Shown here: one piece after another, positions 16,158-24,013 of the stretch
How the letters are laid out: each line of letters opens with the position of its first letter
Position numbering within the stretch: position 1 is the first letter of the stretch
Source: Niallia circulans NBRC 13626
GTDB taxonomy: Bacteria; Bacillota; Bacilli; Bacillales; Cytobacillaceae
Direction: 5' to 3'
NCBI RefSeq assembly: GCF_001591585.1
Contig: NZ_BCVE01000030.1
Location: forward strand, 1 to 45,309
Length of the DNA: 45,309 nucleotides
Notes under the pieces: generated by a model
Database searches by the model: none
What the model saw: only the letters and a program-made list of their open reading frames with translations
Told to the model about the DNA's origin: nothing
Translations under genes and position numbers: made by a program

Positions 16158-17075
16158 GTGGAAAGGGAGACAAAGCACACCTTTAATCAACCAGTAAATG
16201 AAAAAGTAGTTTATCAAAACCCTCTATTGTCTTTAAAAGTGTGGGAGATAAATGATGAGAGGGAAGATGTAATGACTCCAGTTGATGATTACCCTTGGCA
16301 TTACCATAAAGAAGTAGAATTACTTGCCATGATTGATGGAGATTTGGCGGTACAAACAAAAGAAAGGTATCTATCGATTACTTCAGGGGACGTTCTTATT
16401 ATGGGAGCTTCACAACCACACAGAACAAGTAAAGTGAAGAAAGGCAAATTGCGTTATATTGTCTTACAAATTGATCTACATAAACACTTTGACCAAAGTA
16501 TCCTTCCTTATTTCTATTGTTTTTCAGAATTAACACATCCATTAGACAAGATAAATTACATATTTGAAGATAATAAGGAAATAAAACAAGAAGTACATTC
16601 CTTAATAAATGAGATTCATAGAGAAAGTCAAACGAAAGAAAAGGGCTATGAGATAGCTATCAATTATTCCATCAAACGACTTCTTCTTTTATGTGTACGA
16701 AACGATACTAAAAATATGCTCCAATATTCAGAAGAACAAGACCTTGCCAAACTTAAACCTGTTTTAGATTATATTGACAGCCATTTAGAAGAAAGAATAC
16801 TTGTCGAAGATGTCAGTAAGCTACTGAATTTCAGCTATCATTATTTTATCAAGTACTTTAAAAAAGTAATGGGATTGTCGTTTGTAGATTATATAAATAT
16901 AAAGCGAATAAAAAAAGCTGAATTATTACTTTTAACAACTGACAAAAGTATATTAGAAATAAGCTATGAAGTCGGCATAACAAATATGGCGCAATTCTAC
17001 AAACTGTTTAAAAGAGAAAATCAATGCTCGCCTAAAGCCTTTAAAAATAGAATGTTAAATGCAAGCGCCTTATAA
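16158..17075 (+). CDS. AraC family transcriptional regulator with cupin sensor domain
   Basis: A 305-aa regulator. The N-terminal half is a cupin-like domain ('YPWHYHKEVELLAMIDGDL', 'ITSGDVLIMGASQPHRT') that would bind a sugar. The C-terminal ~100 residues contain two helix-turn-helix motifs ('ILVEDVSKLLNFSYHYFIKY' and 'ILEISYEVGITNMAQFYKLF'). The start is GTG at 16158, preceded by AGGAGGGGA at 7 nt. It is divergent from the ThuA/dehydrogenase operon, of which it is the probable activator, and the direct repeats at 16055-16083 are its likely target. The inducer is unknown. Confidence 0.9.
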   Translation: MERETKHTFNQPVNEKVVYQNPLLSLKVWEINDEREDVMTPVDDYPWHYHKEVELLAMIDGDLAVQTKERYLSITSGDVLIMGASQPHRTSKVKKGKLRYIVLQIDLHKHFDQSILPYFYCFSELTHPLDKINYIFEDNKEIKQEVHSLINEIHRESQTKEKGYEIAINYSIKRLLLLCVRNDTKNMLQYSEEQDLAKLKPVLDYIDSHLEERILVEDVSKLLNFSYHYFIKYFKKVMGLSFVDYINIKRIKKAELLLLTTDKSILEISYEVGITNMAQFYKLFKRENQCSPKAFKNRMLNASAL

Positions 17076-17141
17076 TATATAATAAAACCCGCCACCTAGT
17101 GCACCAGCACTTTTTTCTCCGTAAAAATTATTCTGAACCAT
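17070..17141 (-). CDS. Possible 23-aa Gly/Tyr-rich peptide
   Basis: A minus-strand frame of 23 codons starts with ATG at 17141-17139, 5 nt after a strong GGAGGT, and ends with TAA overlapping the AraC stop codon. The peptide is rich in Gly, Tyr and Phe (for example GALGGGFYYIL). That composition is reminiscent of tiny spore-associated proteins, though I recognise no family. Its Shine-Dalgarno lies in an inverted repeat (CCTCCATA/TATGGAGG, 17148-17172) that could mask it in RNA. The neighbouring gene is a sporulation gene. It may still be a chance frame. Confidence 0.3.
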   Translation of the reverse strand: MVQNNFYGEKSAGALGGGFYYIL

Positions 17142-17204
17142 TATACACCTCCATATATTTACTGTATGGAGGCGTACTATTTACAAAGGAAAGGGTGCAA
17201 AAAA

Positions 17205-18080
17205 TTGAACGAAAATCATGTATTATTAATCATCGGCGGGGACTCTAGACAGCTCGAAGTAATCCGCCTTCTTGCACCAAAGCTAAACAAAATTTATTTG
17301 ATCGGTTTCGAAGATGCTTCTGTTTCTTATAAAAATGTGCGGAAAATAAATTGGCAAACAGCTCCACTTCATGAAGTGGATACTATTCTACTTCCCATTC
17401 CGGGCATTCAAGAAGATGGAATTGCTGAATCGATATTTTCTAAAGAAAAGATTGTTCTAACAAAAGAGTTGATTATTAAAACAAAATCTAATTGTACTAT
17501 ATATTCCGGTATTATCACTCCTTATTTAAAACAATTGGCTGCAGAAACAAATCGAAACTTGGTTGCTCTTTTTGCAAGAAATGATGTGGCTATCCATAAT
17601 TCTATCCCAACTGCAGAGGGAGCGCTAATGCTCGCCATCAAGCATACGGATATTACAATACATAATGCCCAAGTGCTAGTACTCGGTTTTGGCAGAGTCG
17701 GTAAGACTGTGGCTCGTCTATTTTCTGCTGTCGGTGCAAAAGTAACTGTTTTAGTTCGAAAAAAAGAGGATGAGGCAAGAGTGATAGAAATGAGGTTAGC
17801 TGCAATTTTTGAATCTTCACTAGAATCAGAAATACCTCTTCAGCAGATTGTTATCAATACGGTTCCAACACTGCTTTTAACATCTAAGCTTATAAAGAAT
17901 TTATCGAGCAATGCTTTAATTATTGATTTAGCCAGCAAACCAGGGGGAACCGATTTTGCAGCTGCCAAGGAACACAATATCCAAACCCTTTGGGCCCTTG
18001 GTTTACCGGCAAAAGTTGCACCAAAGACGGCTGGTACAATAATTGGCAAAACACTGCTGGAATTGCTAAAAATAAATTAA
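17205..18080 (+). CDS. spoVFA: Dipicolinate synthase subunit A
   Basis: A 291-aa protein aligning along its length with B. subtilis SpoVFA (DpaA). With SpoVFB it converts a lysine-pathway intermediate to dipicolinic acid in the mother cell during sporulation. Markers are 'LLIIGGDSRQLEVIR' near the start, 'HNSIPTAEGALMLAIKHTD', the Rossmann motif 'VLVLGFGRVGKTVARLF', 'LIIDLASKPGGTDF' and 'LPAKVAPKTAGTIIG'. I take the TTG at 17205, 9 nt behind AAAGGAAAGGG; the frame is open back to an ATG at 17166, which has no ribosome binding site. spoVFB, asd and dapG, which normally follow it in Bacillus, are absent here: a terminator (18094-18122) and an unrelated SPFH gene come next. Confidence 0.88.
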   Translation: MNENHVLLIIGGDSRQLEVIRLLAPKLNKIYLIGFEDASVSYKNVRKINWQTAPLHEVDTILLPIPGIQEDGIAESIFSKEKIVLTKELIIKTKSNCTIYSGIITPYLKQLAAETNRNLVALFARNDVAIHNSIPTAEGALMLAIKHTDITIHNAQVLVLGFGRVGKTVARLFSAVGAKVTVLVRKKEDEARVIEMRLAAIFESSLESEIPLQQIVINTVPTLLLTSKLIKNLSSNALIIDLASKPGGTDFAAAKEHNIQTLWALGLPAKVAPKTAGTIIGKTLLELLKIN

Positions 18081-18093
18081 GGTACAACTTTCA

Positions 18094-18122
18094 GGGGATA
18101 GTTAATAGCTATCTCCTTTTTT
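18094..18122 (+). terminator. Terminator of spoVFA
   Basis: GGGGATAG (18094-18101) pairs with CTATCTCC (18109-18116), with one G-U pair, followed by TTTTTT. It separates spoVFA from the SPFH gene. Confidence 0.8.
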
Positions 18123-18209
18123 ATGAAAATTTCAGCATTAATCGTTTTACAATTTTATACAAAAGTGATATCATAATTATATCAAATTGAAATTATAGGA
18201 GTGATTTAG

Positions 18210-19052
18210 TTGAAAGAAAAAAATGCGTTTCATTTTAATGGATTTATTGGCGTTTTACTTATTGCCATATCCCTTTTTCTCGGTGTCTATTTTCTTGTGC
18301 AGGAAATTCCAGGTGCTGCCATTCCCTTCTTCCTTATAGCTGTTCTTCTAGGCAGTGGGATAACAATTATTCAACCTAATCAGGCTGTTGTTGTAACCTT
18401 TTTTGGAAAATATCTTGGTACGATTCGCAGCAGTGGATTATTTTTAACCATCCCTCTTACTTTACGAAAAACTATTTCCTTACGCGTGCGTAATTTCAAT
18501 AGTAAACGTTTAAAAGTAAATGATGTTGATGGAAATCCAATTGAAATTGCTGCCGTTATTGTTTTTAAAGTTATTGATTCTGCAAAAGCCATTTTTGATG
18601 TAGATAATTACGAAGAATTTGTTGAAATCCAAAGTGAAACAGCTATCCGCCATGTTGCAACAAAATACCCATATGATACATTTGAAAATGTAGAACTAAC
18701 TTTAAGGGGAAATGCAGAGGAAGTCTCCAATGAACTTACGACCGAATTACAAGCTCGTCTAGACCTCGCAGGAGTGGAAGTAATTGAAGCTAGATTAACT
18801 CATTTAGCTTATTCTACTGAAATTGCCCAAGCGATGTTACAGCGTCAGCAAGCCTCCGCTATCATTTCTGCTCGTCAGAAAATCGTCGAAGGAGCAGTTG
18901 GAATGGCACAAATGGCCATTAATCAACTGGAACAGGATAAAATCATTGAATTAGATGATGAAAGAAAGGTACAATTAGTAAATAATTTACTAGTAGCGAT
19001 TGTTTCTGAAAATCCTACGACTCCTGTAATTAATACAGGTACTTTATATTAA
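18210..19052 (+). CDS. SPFH/Band 7 domain membrane protein
   Basis: A 280-aa membrane-anchored protein of the stomatin/prohibitin/flotillin superfamily. Two hydrophobic segments occupy residues about 12-52 ('FIGVLLIAISLFLGVYFLV', 'IPFFLIAVLLGSGITII'). The SPFH domain follows ('VVVTFFGKYLGTIRSSGLF', 'KRLKVNDVDGNPIEIAAVIV', 'VATKYPYDTFE', 'LDLAGVEVIEARLTHLAY') and then a helical segment with 'MLQRQQASAIISARQKIVEGAV'. Start is TTG at 18210, 8 nt after AGGAG (18197-18201). Such proteins organise membrane microdomains; the specific role is unknown. A small ribbon-helix-helix gene follows 12 nt later and is probably co-transcribed. Confidence 0.9.
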   Translation: MKEKNAFHFNGFIGVLLIAISLFLGVYFLVQEIPGAAIPFFLIAVLLGSGITIIQPNQAVVVTFFGKYLGTIRSSGLFLTIPLTLRKTISLRVRNFNSKRLKVNDVDGNPIEIAAVIVFKVIDSAKAIFDVDNYEEFVEIQSETAIRHVATKYPYDTFENVELTLRGNAEEVSNELTTELQARLDLAGVEVIEARLTHLAYSTEIAQAMLQRQQASAIISARQKIVEGAVGMAQMAINQLEQDKIIELDDERKVQLVNNLLVAIVSENPTTPVINTGTLY

Positions 19053-19064
19053 TGAGTGGTATAA

Positions 19065-19229
19065 ATGACGAAGAAAAAAAGCTTTCCATTACGCATTGAT
19101 CCAGAGCTATACGAAGTCCTGCAAAAATGGGCTGCGGATGATTTTCGCAGTATAAATAGTCATATTGAGTATTTACTTCGTGAAGCTGCCAAAAAAGCCA
19201 AGCGGTATCCAAAACAAAAAGAAAATTGA
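19065..19229 (+). CDS. Small Arc-like ribbon-helix-helix protein
   Basis: A 54-codon gene: ATG at 19065-19067, TGA at 19227-19229. The peptide starts 'MTKKKSFPLRIDPELYEVL', continues 'WAADDFRSINSHIEYLLREA' and ends in a lysine-rich tail. This is the Arc/MetJ ribbon-helix-helix pattern: a short beta strand with polar residues (SFPLRID), then two helices. Arc-type proteins dimerise and bind DNA. The start follows the SPFH stop codon by 12 nt with only a weak GAGTGG site, so translation is probably coupled. It is not beside a toxin, so I do not call it an antitoxin. Its regulatory target is unknown; the SPFH partner gene is one possibility. Confidence 0.85.
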   Translation: MTKKKSFPLRIDPELYEVLQKWAADDFRSINSHIEYLLREAAKKAKRYPKQKEN

Positions 19230-19239
19230 TTTACATGAA

Positions 19240-19272
19240 AAAAAGAGGCCCAAATAATGGCCTCCTTTTTTA
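19240..19272. terminator. Bidirectional terminator
   Basis: GAGGCC (19245-19250) pairs with GGCCTC (19259-19264), flanked by A and T runs on both sides. It serves the SPFH/ribbon-helix-helix transcript and the convergent SNF2 gene. Confidence 0.85.
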
Positions 19273-19277
19273 ATGGA

Positions 19278-22200
19278 TTAACTTAACAATTCTCTTAAGT
19301 CCTCTTCTGTTAGAGAAGAAATTACTTTATCATCTGAATCGATAATTTCATCTACTAAAGTCTTTTTCTTTTCCTGCAATTCATATATCTTCTCTTCAAT
19401 TGTGCCTTTAGAGAAGAGCTTAATTACATCCACTACATTCTCCTGTCCTATGCGGTGAGCACGATCCGCCGCTTGTTCTTCGACCGCTGGATTCCACCAA
19501 GTATCATACAAAATAACAGTATCTGCAGTCATTAAATTAAGGCCTGTTCCCCCTGCTTTTAAGCTTATTAAAAAATAATCTCGCTCTCCTAAATTGTAGC
19601 GATGACATAATTCCACTCTCTCATCTGAAGGAGTGCTCCCATCTAAATAAAAATAGGCTAATCCCTTTTTTGCTAATTCTTGGCCAATTATTTCAAGCAT
19701 ACTTGTAAATTGAGAAAAAATCAGCACCCTGCGATTAGATCGCTGTGCTTCCTCAATTAGTTCCATTAGATGATTTAGTTTAGCAGACTTTCCATGATAA
19801 TTGTCAACAAATAGGGCTGGATGACAGCATATTTGCCGCAGTCTCGTTAATCCAGCAAGAATTCTAATTTTATTTTTTCGAAGGGTTTCTTTGTTTAAAT
19901 GCTTTAAGGCATCATGTCTTAATTTCGCGAGATAGGCTGCATACAATCTTTTCTGTTCTGGTAATAATTCCACTATTTCGCTCCATTCCCTTTTCTCAGG
20001 AAGTTCGGCCAATACATCCTCTTTTAAGCGGCGCAGCATAAATGGTCTTATTTTTTTCGCAATTTGTTTATTGGTTAAATTCGCATATTCCTTCAGGCCT
20101 TTGAATAATTCAGGAAATACAATATGGAAGATAGCCCAAAGTTCTTCAATGGAATTCTCAAGTGGAGTGCCGGTTAAAGCAAAGCGATTAACTGCTTTTA
20201 GTTTCTTCACTGTTTTTGCTGTTTGTGATAGTGGATTTTTAAAATACTGTGCTTCATCAAAAAACACTGTATGGAAAACTTGCTGTTCATACCATGAAAT
20301 ATCCTGTCTAACTAATGGATATGACGTTATGATTACATCGATGTTTTCTAAATCCTTTTGCAGCGCAGCTCTTTCCTTTTTAGCTCCATCAAGTATAAGG
20401 CACTGAATTTTCGGAGCAAATTTCATGATTTCTCTTTGCCAGTTGTATAATAAAGAAGAAGGACATACAACTAACACCGGTTGTTTCGCTTTTCTCATCA
20501 CAGGCAATTCAGATTGAATAAAGGCAATACTTTGCAATGTTTTTCCTAATCCCATATCATCCGCTAAAATGCCGCCAAATTGATATTGCGCTAATGTTTT
20601 CAGCCATTTATAGCCATCTATTTGATACGATTTCAAGACATTGTTTAAATCCGCAGGAACTTTAATATTTAGCTTTTCTGGATGCAAGAAGGAATCAAAC
20701 AGCTGCTGATACGATTCATCTAAAGCAAAGATTTTTCGATCTTCTTCTATAAAAGATAAGCTTTCTAAAAGTGTCAGCTCAAACCCACTTATAAAGTCCT
20801 TGTCCTTTATTTGCGGAGATTGAAGATACCTTTGCACTTCCTCCATCTCCCTTGTTTGCAGAGCAAAAAGAGAGCCATCTTGCAAGCGATAGTATTTCCG
20901 CTTTTCTTCCAAAGCAGCTAACAAGCCTTTGATTTCTCGCTCTGGAAAACCTTCCATCTCAAATTTAAATTCAAGCCAGTTAATACGGTCTTTTTTTAAT
21001 TTCACCGTAAACCTTGGCCATGTTTTTTCCTTGAAAATTCGATTTCTAATAGCTGTTGTTGCGTAAACTTTTACAAGCTTTTGCAGTTTTGGTAATACAT
21101 AATATAAAAAGTCAAACTCCAATTCCTCGTTATAAAGCATATAACCACTATCTGTTTTCGCAAATGAACTGCTATCCATTAACTCTATAATTTGTTCTTC
21201 TTTCTTCCAATCTCTAAGTAGCACTGCTTCTACTTCTTTGTTCCGTTCTTGAACTGGATTGATGACAATATGATCATAGCGAAATTCTACGCTTGCCAGC
21301 AATCGATTGTTTACTCTATCTAAATAAAGCTCAGCTTGCAGGGGAGTCTTACCCATTTTTTTGGAAAGCTCTCTCTCTAATTGAACCTCCCCAAATTTTT
21401 TTAAGCTTGGGGCTATCTTTTCTAAAAAGAAATCCAATTGATTGAGTGCAATAGGAATAAAGCTCTTGCCCACTTTTTCCATCATTTTCTTTATCTCAAT
21501 AAGTCTTTTAAAGTCTTCTGCTTCCAATTGCCGCACATTTCCCTCTACCAGAACAGCATAATATTGATGCAGGAACTGAATGGATTCCATTCCATGTACA
21601 TTTAATTGATAGCTTCCAGTTTCATGCTGATATAAATGAAATCTTAAAGGCAGGACTTCATTTGAAACATTTAAGGGCACCATAGTCCCTTTATTCGGAT
21701 CATAATAACCTAATTCCTTCCAATGAGAACGAAGAGGAATCCAAGAGGAAGGGGGAATTAACAAAATACTGTCTCCCCATATATTACTTACTCCCTGGTG
21801 ATGATTCAAAAATATCCTTTCATCCTCTATTACTTTTCCTAACTCTTGTAGAATTGCTTCACTTTCTTCCTTTACACAATGAAGCTTTGGATTAAATTCT
21901 AATTCTGAACTAAATGAATAAGCTTTTCCACTCTTTATTCTTTCTAAAAACAAGCGAATATCTTTTATTGGATGGGATAATAGCTGAATTTCTATTCCAA
22001 ACAGATTGGTTTCCGAGTCGATTGGAATGACTTTTAGCATAAATTCAACTGGAATCACTTCTCGCTTTTCAAAATGGCGCTGCTTTTTTGTTGATAGAGT
22101 TTCACTCTGATTAAATAATGCAAAAAAATCTCCCGATACATCCATGTTTTTTTCAACGGTAGTGGAAGGAGCTTTTCCGTTCATTTGAAATTTTTTTATT

Positions 22201-22463
22201 TCCACTAATACAGCTGCAATATGCTGACATTCTTTTTGAAAAGAAGCTAGTTTCGGACAAGAACATGTTGCTTTTATTTCTTCCCCTTCGATTGCAACCA
22301 TTACCGCAAAATCTTCAGATGCTTGAACGAAAGCTTCACAATAATTATCTCTATATTCTTTAAAAATCACCTTATGATTTTTCGAGAATGCTTCCCCTCT
22401 TTTTAAAGAAACAGGACCACACATTTCCAAAATCATTTTTCGTGTAATGACAGTATTCAACAA
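19278..22463 (-). CDS. SNF2-family ATPase with N-terminal SWIM zinc finger
   Basis: A 1061-aa DNA-dependent ATPase/translocase of the bacterial SNF2 group (YwqA-like in Bacillus). A SWIM finger lies near residues 67-81 (C67-x-C69 ... C79-x-H81 in 'CSCPKLASFQKECQH'). A long bacterial-specific region follows to about 600. The helicase core is complete: Walker A 'DDMGLGKT' (Lys641), box II 'DEAQ' (736-739), 'LTGTPLENS', 'LIFSQFTSMLEIIG', 'SLKAGGTGLNL' and motif VI 'ADRAHRIGQ'. The start is one of two adjacent TTG codons (22463 or 22460) behind AAGGAGA. It stands alone, without methylase or nuclease partners, so a role in transcription recycling or repair is more likely than a defence island. Function is inferred from the family. 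Confidence 0.93.
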   Translation of the reverse strand: MLNTVITRKMILEMCGPVSLKRGEAFSKNHKVIFKEYRDNYCEAFVQASEDFAVMVAIEGEEIKATCSCPKLASFQKECQHIAAVLVEIKKFQMNGKAPSTTVEKNMDVSGDFFALFNQSETLSTKKQRHFEKREVIPVEFMLKVIPIDSETNLFGIEIQLLSHPIKDIRLFLERIKSGKAYSFSSELEFNPKLHCVKEESEAILQELGKVIEDERIFLNHHQGVSNIWGDSILLIPPSSWIPLRSHWKELGYYDPNKGTMVPLNVSNEVLPLRFHLYQHETGSYQLNVHGMESIQFLHQYYAVLVEGNVRQLEAEDFKRLIEIKKMMEKVGKSFIPIALNQLDFFLEKIAPSLKKFGEVQLERELSKKMGKTPLQAELYLDRVNNRLLASVEFRYDHIVINPVQERNKEVEAVLLRDWKKEEQIIELMDSSSFAKTDSGYMLYNEELEFDFLYYVLPKLQKLVKVYATTAIRNRIFKEKTWPRFTVKLKKDRINWLEFKFEMEGFPEREIKGLLAALEEKRKYYRLQDGSLFALQTREMEEVQRYLQSPQIKDKDFISGFELTLLESLSFIEEDRKIFALDESYQQLFDSFLHPEKLNIKVPADLNNVLKSYQIDGYKWLKTLAQYQFGGILADDMGLGKTLQSIAFIQSELPVMRKAKQPVLVVCPSSLLYNWQREIMKFAPKIQCLILDGAKKERAALQKDLENIDVIITSYPLVRQDISWYEQQVFHTVFFDEAQYFKNPLSQTAKTVKKLKAVNRFALTGTPLENSIEELWAIFHIVFPELFKGLKEYANLTNKQIAKKIRPFMLRRLKEDVLAELPEKREWSEIVELLPEQKRLYAAYLAKLRHDALKHLNKETLRKNKIRILAGLTRLRQICCHPALFVDNYHGKSAKLNHLMELIEEAQRSNRRVLIFSQFTSMLEIIGQELAKKGLAYFYLDGSTPSDERVELCHRYNLGERDYFLISLKAGGTGLNLMTADTVILYDTWWNPAVEEQAADRAHRIGQENVVDVIKLFSKGTIEEKIYELQEKKKTLVDEIIDSDDKVISSLTEEDLRELLS

Positions 22464-22636
22464 TTTATTCTCCTTCTATCAAAATCCAGTTTCGCACAAT
22501 TATCCTCTTTCACTTTACTACTTTTTTTAAAACATTTCTATTGTCTTGTTACGGTAAAATTATGTAGCTCCCTCTCAGTAATGGAATTTTATTATTCCTA
22601 TATTCATAAGCCCTGTCACATCTTCTCTTTTATAAG

Positions 22637-22677
22637 AAAAGTGGACAAACCACCCTTTTAGGAGTTTGTCCACTTTT
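22637..22677. terminator. Terminator of ispA
   Basis: A perfect 14-bp inverted repeat (AAAAGTGGACAAAC at 22637-22650, GTTTGTCCACTTTT at 22664-22677) with A/T runs on both sides. It ends the ispA transcript on the minus strand, 21 nt past the stop codon. Confidence 0.85.
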
Positions 22678-22698
22678 TTATTAACAAGGATGTTCTTC

Positions 22699-23664
22699 TT
22701 ATAAACTATTAGACACAAGTAATTGAACCGTGGATTGAAGTTTTTCCATCAAAGCTTCCGGAGCTGTTAAATAGAGAATCCCATTCCCTTCTAAACTTGG
22801 TTTATTTCCTAATGGAATCGTTCTCTTAATTAATTGGGCATACAATTCTGGCTCTGTTAAATTTCTTTCAAAAGCTTTATTACTGATTATTTTAACTAAT
22901 GCTAAAGCCCCACTCACATGAGGGGCAGCCATAGATGTTCCTGTTAATTTAGCATATTTTCCATCTAAAAAGGTAGACAAAATTTCCTCGCCAGGTGCTA
23001 CTAAATCAACTTCTCGATTAGAATTAGAAAAGCGAGAGCTATTTCTCTGTAAATCTACTGCTCCTACACTAATTACCTCATTGTAAGCAGCTGGATAACC
23101 TAATTCTTCTGTTGAATCTAAACCATCACCTTCATTTCCAGCTGCACAAACGACTAAAATTTGCGCTTCAACTGCCTTTTTCACTGCCTCATGCAATTCT
23201 TTCACATCTTCTGGTCCGCCAAGACTCATGGAGATAATATCTGCTCCCTGCTCAATTGCATAATAAATTCCATTTATAATCCATTCATACTGCCCTAAGC
23301 CTTGTCCATTTAAAACTTTTACAATTAAAAGGGATATTTCTGGTGCTACTCCCGTTAATCCATCTTCTTTTCCTGATGCTCCAATTGTTCCAGCTACATG
23401 TGTTCCATGACCGTTATAATCCATATATATAGCTGGATCGCCATTATCATCATCGGTAAAGTTTTTTCCACCAATGATTCGCTCTTGTAAATCTGGATGA
23501 TTGATATCACAGCCAGTATCTAATATGGCAACTGTAATCCCTTTTCCCTTTGTTTTATTCCATAACTCAGGTGCCTGAATTAGCTCAATTCCTTTTGGAA
23601 CTGCTGCAGAAACGTCCATTACTTCTTTCACTTGATAAGGAATTACTCTGCATTCTTTTTTCAT
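22699..23664 (-). CDS. ispA: Intracellular subtilisin-type serine protease
   Basis: A 321-aa S8 peptidase matching intracellular subtilisins of Bacillus over its full length. It lacks a secretion signal and keeps the short N-terminal inhibitory segment with 'RVIPYQV' that is removed on activation. The catalytic triad is Asp49 ('AILDTGCD'), His86 ('NGHGTHVAGT') and Ser244 ('LTGTSMAAPH'), with oxyanion Asn177 ('AAGNEGDG'). It degrades cytosolic proteins in late growth and sporulation. AGGAGG lies 6 nt before the ATG. It is monocistronic with its own terminator. Confidence 0.93.
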   Translation of the reverse strand: MKKECRVIPYQVKEVMDVSAAVPKGIELIQAPELWNKTKGKGITVAILDTGCDINHPDLQERIIGGKNFTDDDNGDPAIYMDYNGHGTHVAGTIGASGKEDGLTGVAPEISLLIVKVLNGQGLGQYEWIINGIYYAIEQGADIISMSLGGPEDVKELHEAVKKAVEAQILVVCAAGNEGDGLDSTEELGYPAAYNEVISVGAVDLQRNSSRFSNSNREVDLVAPGEEILSTFLDGKYAKLTGTSMAAPHVSGALALVKIISNKAFERNLTEPELYAQLIKRTIPLGNKPSLEGNGILYLTAPEALMEKLQSTVQLLVSNSL

Positions 23665-23874
23665 AAACAGCCTCCTAATATAATAGAATGGATATCACTA
23701 AAATAATTTTAACAATTCTGAATTATTAAAGTAAGAGGCTTAAGACTCAATTTAGGAACATCTGTTCTATTTAACTAGTTCTATTAAATTATTTATATTT
23801 TTTTAAATGTAGTGGATAATTTCTAATTTTTCTATAAGAGGAGGTAAGTGCTTTTTCTAATGCAATTCAAAAAA
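23665..23874. other. Intergenic region upstream of ispA
   Basis: The gap between the ispA start and the CPBP gene runs to 24013. It is very AT-rich and holds no convincing gene. An AGGAGGT at about 23839-23845 precedes a short plus-strand frame (GTG at 23848 to TAA at 23916) that runs straight into the terminator hairpin, so I do not call it. The ispA promoter should be here but no clear -35/-10 pair stands out. Confidence 0.4.
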
Positions 23875-23927
23875 AAACCAAACAATTATACGATTTTTAT
23901 CGGCATCATCGTATAACTGTTCGGTTT
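23871..23927 (-). terminator. Terminator of the CPBP/asparaginase transcript
   Basis: Long arms at 23875-23893 and 23909-23927 (AAACCAAACAATTATACGA against TCGTATAACTGTTCGGTTT) pair with two wobble positions. On the minus strand a run of T follows (23877-23869). It lies about 87 nt beyond the CPBP stop codon. Confidence 0.75.
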
Positions 23928-24013
23928 CAGAGCGACTGAAATCCTTTATACACTAGTCTTTTATATCCGTCTTCTATTGTAGAATTTTTCTCATTCCTAA
24001 ACTACTTGATAGA

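Noticed and set aside
17140-17175. SigK-type promoter (CATAnnnTA) for spoVFA or the small minus-strand frame
   Set aside because: A CATACAGTA occurs on the minus strand but no -35 'AC' lies at the right distance; the plus strand has no good match.
19065-19229. Ribbon-helix-helix gene as an antitoxin of a toxin-antitoxin pair
   Set aside because: No toxin-like gene is adjacent; the partner is an SPFH membrane protein.
22464-22636. Searched for partners of the SNF2 gene indicating a defence system
   Set aside because: Neighbours are an SPFH pair and an intracellular protease; no methylase, nuclease or phospholipase D gene is present.
23848-23916. Short plus-strand frame behind AGGAGGT
   Set aside because: The spacing is too short for its GTG and too long for its ATG, and most of it is the arm of a terminator hairpin.
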